Below, piece after piece: positions 4,748 through 6,662 of a stretch of DNA of 6,662 nucleotides. The number at the start of each line of letters is the position of its first letter. Position 1 is the stretch's first letter. A model generated the notes under the pieces. The model made no database searches and was not told the DNA's origin. It saw nothing but the letters and a program-made list of their open reading frames with translations. This DNA is from Myxococcales bacterium. Lineage in GTDB: Bacteria; Myxococcota_A; Bradymonadia; Bradymonadales; Bradymonadaceae. The translations under genes and the position numbers were made by a program. Location of the stretch: NCBI GenBank assembly GCA_007120615.1, contig SKNI01000455.1, forward strand, positions 1 through 6,662, given 5' to 3'.

Positions 4748-6662
4748 ATGTCCTCCAGAGAACCCACTGTCAGCAGTATCCATCCCGGGATGCTCTTTTG
4801 CGATCGATATCGCATCGAGCAGCACCAGGCTGAAGGGGGCATGGGAACGATCTATCTGGCCACCGACGAGACCTCGGGGCTGCCTGTGGCGATCAAGGTA
4901 CTCTTCCCGCACTACTCTGACAACACGGTGTTGCGGGCGCGCTTTCTCGATGAGGGCCGCATTCAGGCGATGCTCAACCATCCCAATATCGTCCATGTGT
5001 ACCGAGTCATCACCGAGCCGATTTTGTCGTTCGTGATGGAATTTGTCGACGGTGATACCCTGGAAGAATATCTGCAGCGCCGGGAGAAGCTCAGCGAGAT
5101 CGAGATCGTCGATCTTATCTTACCGGTGATGTCGGCGGTGGGGTTTGCCCATAATAAGGGCGTGATTCACCGGGATTTAAAGCCGAGCAACGTGCTCCTA
5201 AAAGACAGCGCCGGCTATCTGGAGCCCAAGGTCATGGACTTCGGAGTGGCCAAGGTCAACCGGGAGCGGCAGTTGACCGCCGCCGGCACGACCGTGGGAA
5301 CCCTCCATTATATGAGCCCCGAGCAGATCGTGGGCGCCAGCAATATCGATGGCCGAGCCGATATCTACAGTCTGGGATGTACCTTATATAAATTATGTAC
5401 CGGAGAGGTTCCGTTTAACGCCTCCTCCGAATTTGCCCTGATGATGGCTCAGGTGGAAGCCCCGCCGACCCCGCCGGGTACCCTCCGCCCCGATCTATCG
5501 GAGTCGATGGAGCGGATCATCTTGCGAGCGCTGGCCAAGGAGCCCGATAAGCGTTTTCAGACCATTCGGGAGATGACCCAGGCCCTGATGCACCTGGTGG
5601 GGCCCGATAAAAAGCGGGATACCGACACCCGGCCCATTCCCAAGGAGGTGTTGGAATTCGCGATGGCTGCCGACGAAGTGGCCCTGGATCAGACCTCCAA
5701 ATATCGCCTCGAATATCTGGCCGCCGGTGGGGTGCCCCAGGAGGTTGTGGAGACCGCCGATTACGAATCTCCCAATAATTTCACTCATGAGTTGAGCGGA
5801 ACGGCGGTGCGAGAGATCGCAAGCGATCGGATCAAAGCCGCTCGAAGAAAAAGTAGCGTCACCAATCAGTTGCCCGCCGACAGTATTCGCGACTCAGCGA
5901 CCGACCGAACGCGGGAGAGTCGGATGGAAGAATTGACCACCCGGCCGCGAAGCCAACCGGAGGTTCTCCGAGCCACCAGAGAGCATCGAAAGCGCCCCAT
6001 TCGCCAGCTCACCACATCCGACATGGAAGGGGTCGACCTCGAAGATCTTCCCACCAGTGAGCGGGATACCTCGGCCTTCAATCAACCATCGAAGCGGGGG
6101 ATTGTGGCGGTTGATAAGCCCGGGGTCGACAGTCAGGAGGTCACCAATCTCCGGGTCCCCAGTGGTCCGGAGAGCGCGTTGATACGAGGCGAAAGCGAGG
6201 CCCAGGAGGTGGATTCCACCGAGAAGACCGCCGTAAAGCTGCCGTCACAATTACGAGGAAATCCGGCGGCCGATGATCCCGATGCCACCTCCGATGAGCG
6301 ACCGTCGAGCCGATTTCCCCATCTCAATCGCGAAGAGGAGATCGCGACCACCGAAAAGGCGCAATCCTCTCGTTTTCCGCTTATCGGAGAGGACGAAGAC
6401 GACCAGCCCACCAACAAAAAGAGCCCCGCCCCCCGGGTGGTAGAACCTTCTGCGGATAGTCCCGATCGCACCAGGGAGGAGATTCCCTCCCGGCGCATGG
6501 AGCCGCTTCCCACAGACAGCCCCGACCGCACGGCTGAGGAGCGCCCGTTGAATCGCATCAAGTCCAAACCGGGCGGTCTGCCTGAACTCCCCCCGTCTCC
6601 CCGACAAGACGATGCCGGTTCCATGGAGCCGCTGCAACAACGCCTGGCCAGGGATCCTGACA
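4748..6662 (+). CDS. Ser/Thr protein kinase with long hydrophilic repeat tail (3' end outside window)
   Basis: Frame 2 is open from the ATG at 4748 to the window end (638 codons and one base), with no stop. The kinase domain covers about residues 21-285: Gly-loop region EGGMGTIYLA (29-38; the usual first Gly is A28), K50 in VAIKVL, alphaC E69, HPNIVHVY, catalytic loop HRDLKPSN (141-148, D143), DFG 164-166, activation-loop Thr cluster TTVGT (181-185), MSPEQ with E192, DIYSLG, and a C-lobe ending near KRFQTIREM. This is a typical PknB-like bacterial kinase with all catalytic residues, and the TTVGT cluster is a likely autophosphorylation site. The remaining 350 residues are charged and low in hydrophobic residues, with no membrane helix, and include a Thr-x4-Pro repeat array. 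A membrane segment or sensor domain could still follow beyond the window. It shares a 79-bp divergent region with the AgmX-like gene. Codon use resembles its neighbours. Confidence 0.93.
   Translation, partial: MSSREPTVSSIHPGMLFCDRYRIEQHQAEGGMGTIYLATDETSGLPVAIKVLFPHYSDNTVLRARFLDEGRIQAMLNHPNIVHVYRVITEPILSFVMEFVDGDTLEEYLQRREKLSEIEIVDLILPVMSAVGFAHNKGVIHRDLKPSNVLLKDSAGYLEPKVMDFGVAKVNRERQLTAAGTTVGTLHYMSPEQIVGASNIDGRADIYSLGCTLYKLCTGEVPFNASSEFALMMAQVEAPPTPPGTLRPDLSESMERIILRALAKEPDKRFQTIREMTQALMHLVGPDKKRDTDTRPIPKEVLEFAMAADEVALDQTSKYRLEYLAAGGVPQEVVETADYESPNNFTHELSGTAVREIASDRIKAARRKSSVTNQLPADSIRDSATDRTRESRMEELTTRPRSQPEVLRATREHRKRPIRQLTTSDMEGVDLEDLPTSERDTSAFNQPSKRGIVAVDKPGVDSQEVTNLRVPSGPESALIRGESEAQEVDSTEKTAVKLPSQLRGNPAADDPDATSDERPSSRFPHLNREEEIATTEKAQSSRFPLIGEDEDDQPTNKKSPAPRVVEPSADSPDRTREEIPSRRMEPLPTDSPDRTAEERPLNRIKSKPGGLPELPPSPRQDDAGSMEPLQQRLARDPD
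6128..6559 (+). repeat. Degenerate array of about 20-residue Thr-x4-Pro repeats in the kinase tail
   Basis: Seven in-frame units share the pattern D-S-x-D/E-K/R-T-x4-P-S. The core threonine codons begin at 6143, 6227, 6287, 6347, 6410, 6470 and 6530 (T466, T494, T514, T534, T555, T575 and T595). Spacings are 84, 60, 60, 63, 60 and 60 bases. The best units are DSQEVTNLRVPS, DSTEKTAVKLPS, DPDATSDERPSS, DSPDRTREEIPS and DSPDRTAEERPL. The units at 6347 and 6410 are weaker, and at 6347 Pro is replaced by Gln. A possible eighth unit (ERDTSAFNQPS, 6059-6091) lies upstream with Ser at the core position. The repeat is clear in protein but poor in DNA. Confidence 0.7.

Noticed and set aside
6133..6640. 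Two overlapping - strand open frames near the right edge
   Set aside because: They are antisense to the kinase 3 tail, whose + frame is open for 638 codons from a good start and carries the repeat array in phase. The Ser/Arg-rich antisense products look like shadows.

Overview
The window reads as a dense stretch of eukaryotic-like signalling genes from a GC-rich (about 60 % by eye) Gram-negative bacterium. Three Ser/Thr protein kinases with different accessory parts lie within 6.7 kb. One carries PEGA repeats behind a membrane segment, and an AgmX/PglI-like membrane protein lies nearby. This combination is typical of Myxococcota, Bradymonadia and related former Deltaproteobacteria. The assignment is an inference from architecture and codon use, not from a marker gene.

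Layout: (1) 1-1950 (+) is the 3' part of a membrane Ser/Thr kinase: end of the kinase C-lobe, acidic Thr-containing linker, one transmembrane helix, then four PEGA-like repeats outside the membrane. (2) 1958-3919 (+) starts 7 bp later. It encodes a complete, apparently soluble kinase with an N-terminal Cys-rich zinc ribbon, an intact catalytic domain and a C-terminal beta-propeller-like domain. (3) 3964-4668 (-) converges on gene 2 and encodes a single-pass membrane protein with an acidic linker and a two-cysteine C-terminal domain resembling AgmX/PglI proteins. (4) A 79-bp divergent intergenic region separates it from (5) a third kinase, 4748 to beyond 6662 (+). Its frame stays open to the window edge, so a search for complete ORFs would miss it. 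It has every catalytic motif and a long hydrophilic tail containing a degenerate array, mostly 20 residues in period, built around a Thr-x4-Pro core.

Genes 1 and 2 look translationally coupled and probably act together, one sensing across the membrane and one in the cytoplasm. Gene 3 and kinase 3 share a divergent control region. The most notable unexplained features are the Thr-x4-Pro array in kinase 3, the Thr-centred motifs in the kinase 1 linker, which resemble FHA-domain ligands, and the first 40 codons of the window, which are open but do not look like the kinase sequence expected there. No RNA genes, insertion sequences, CRISPR arrays or clear terminators were seen, and no gap between genes exceeds 80 bp.
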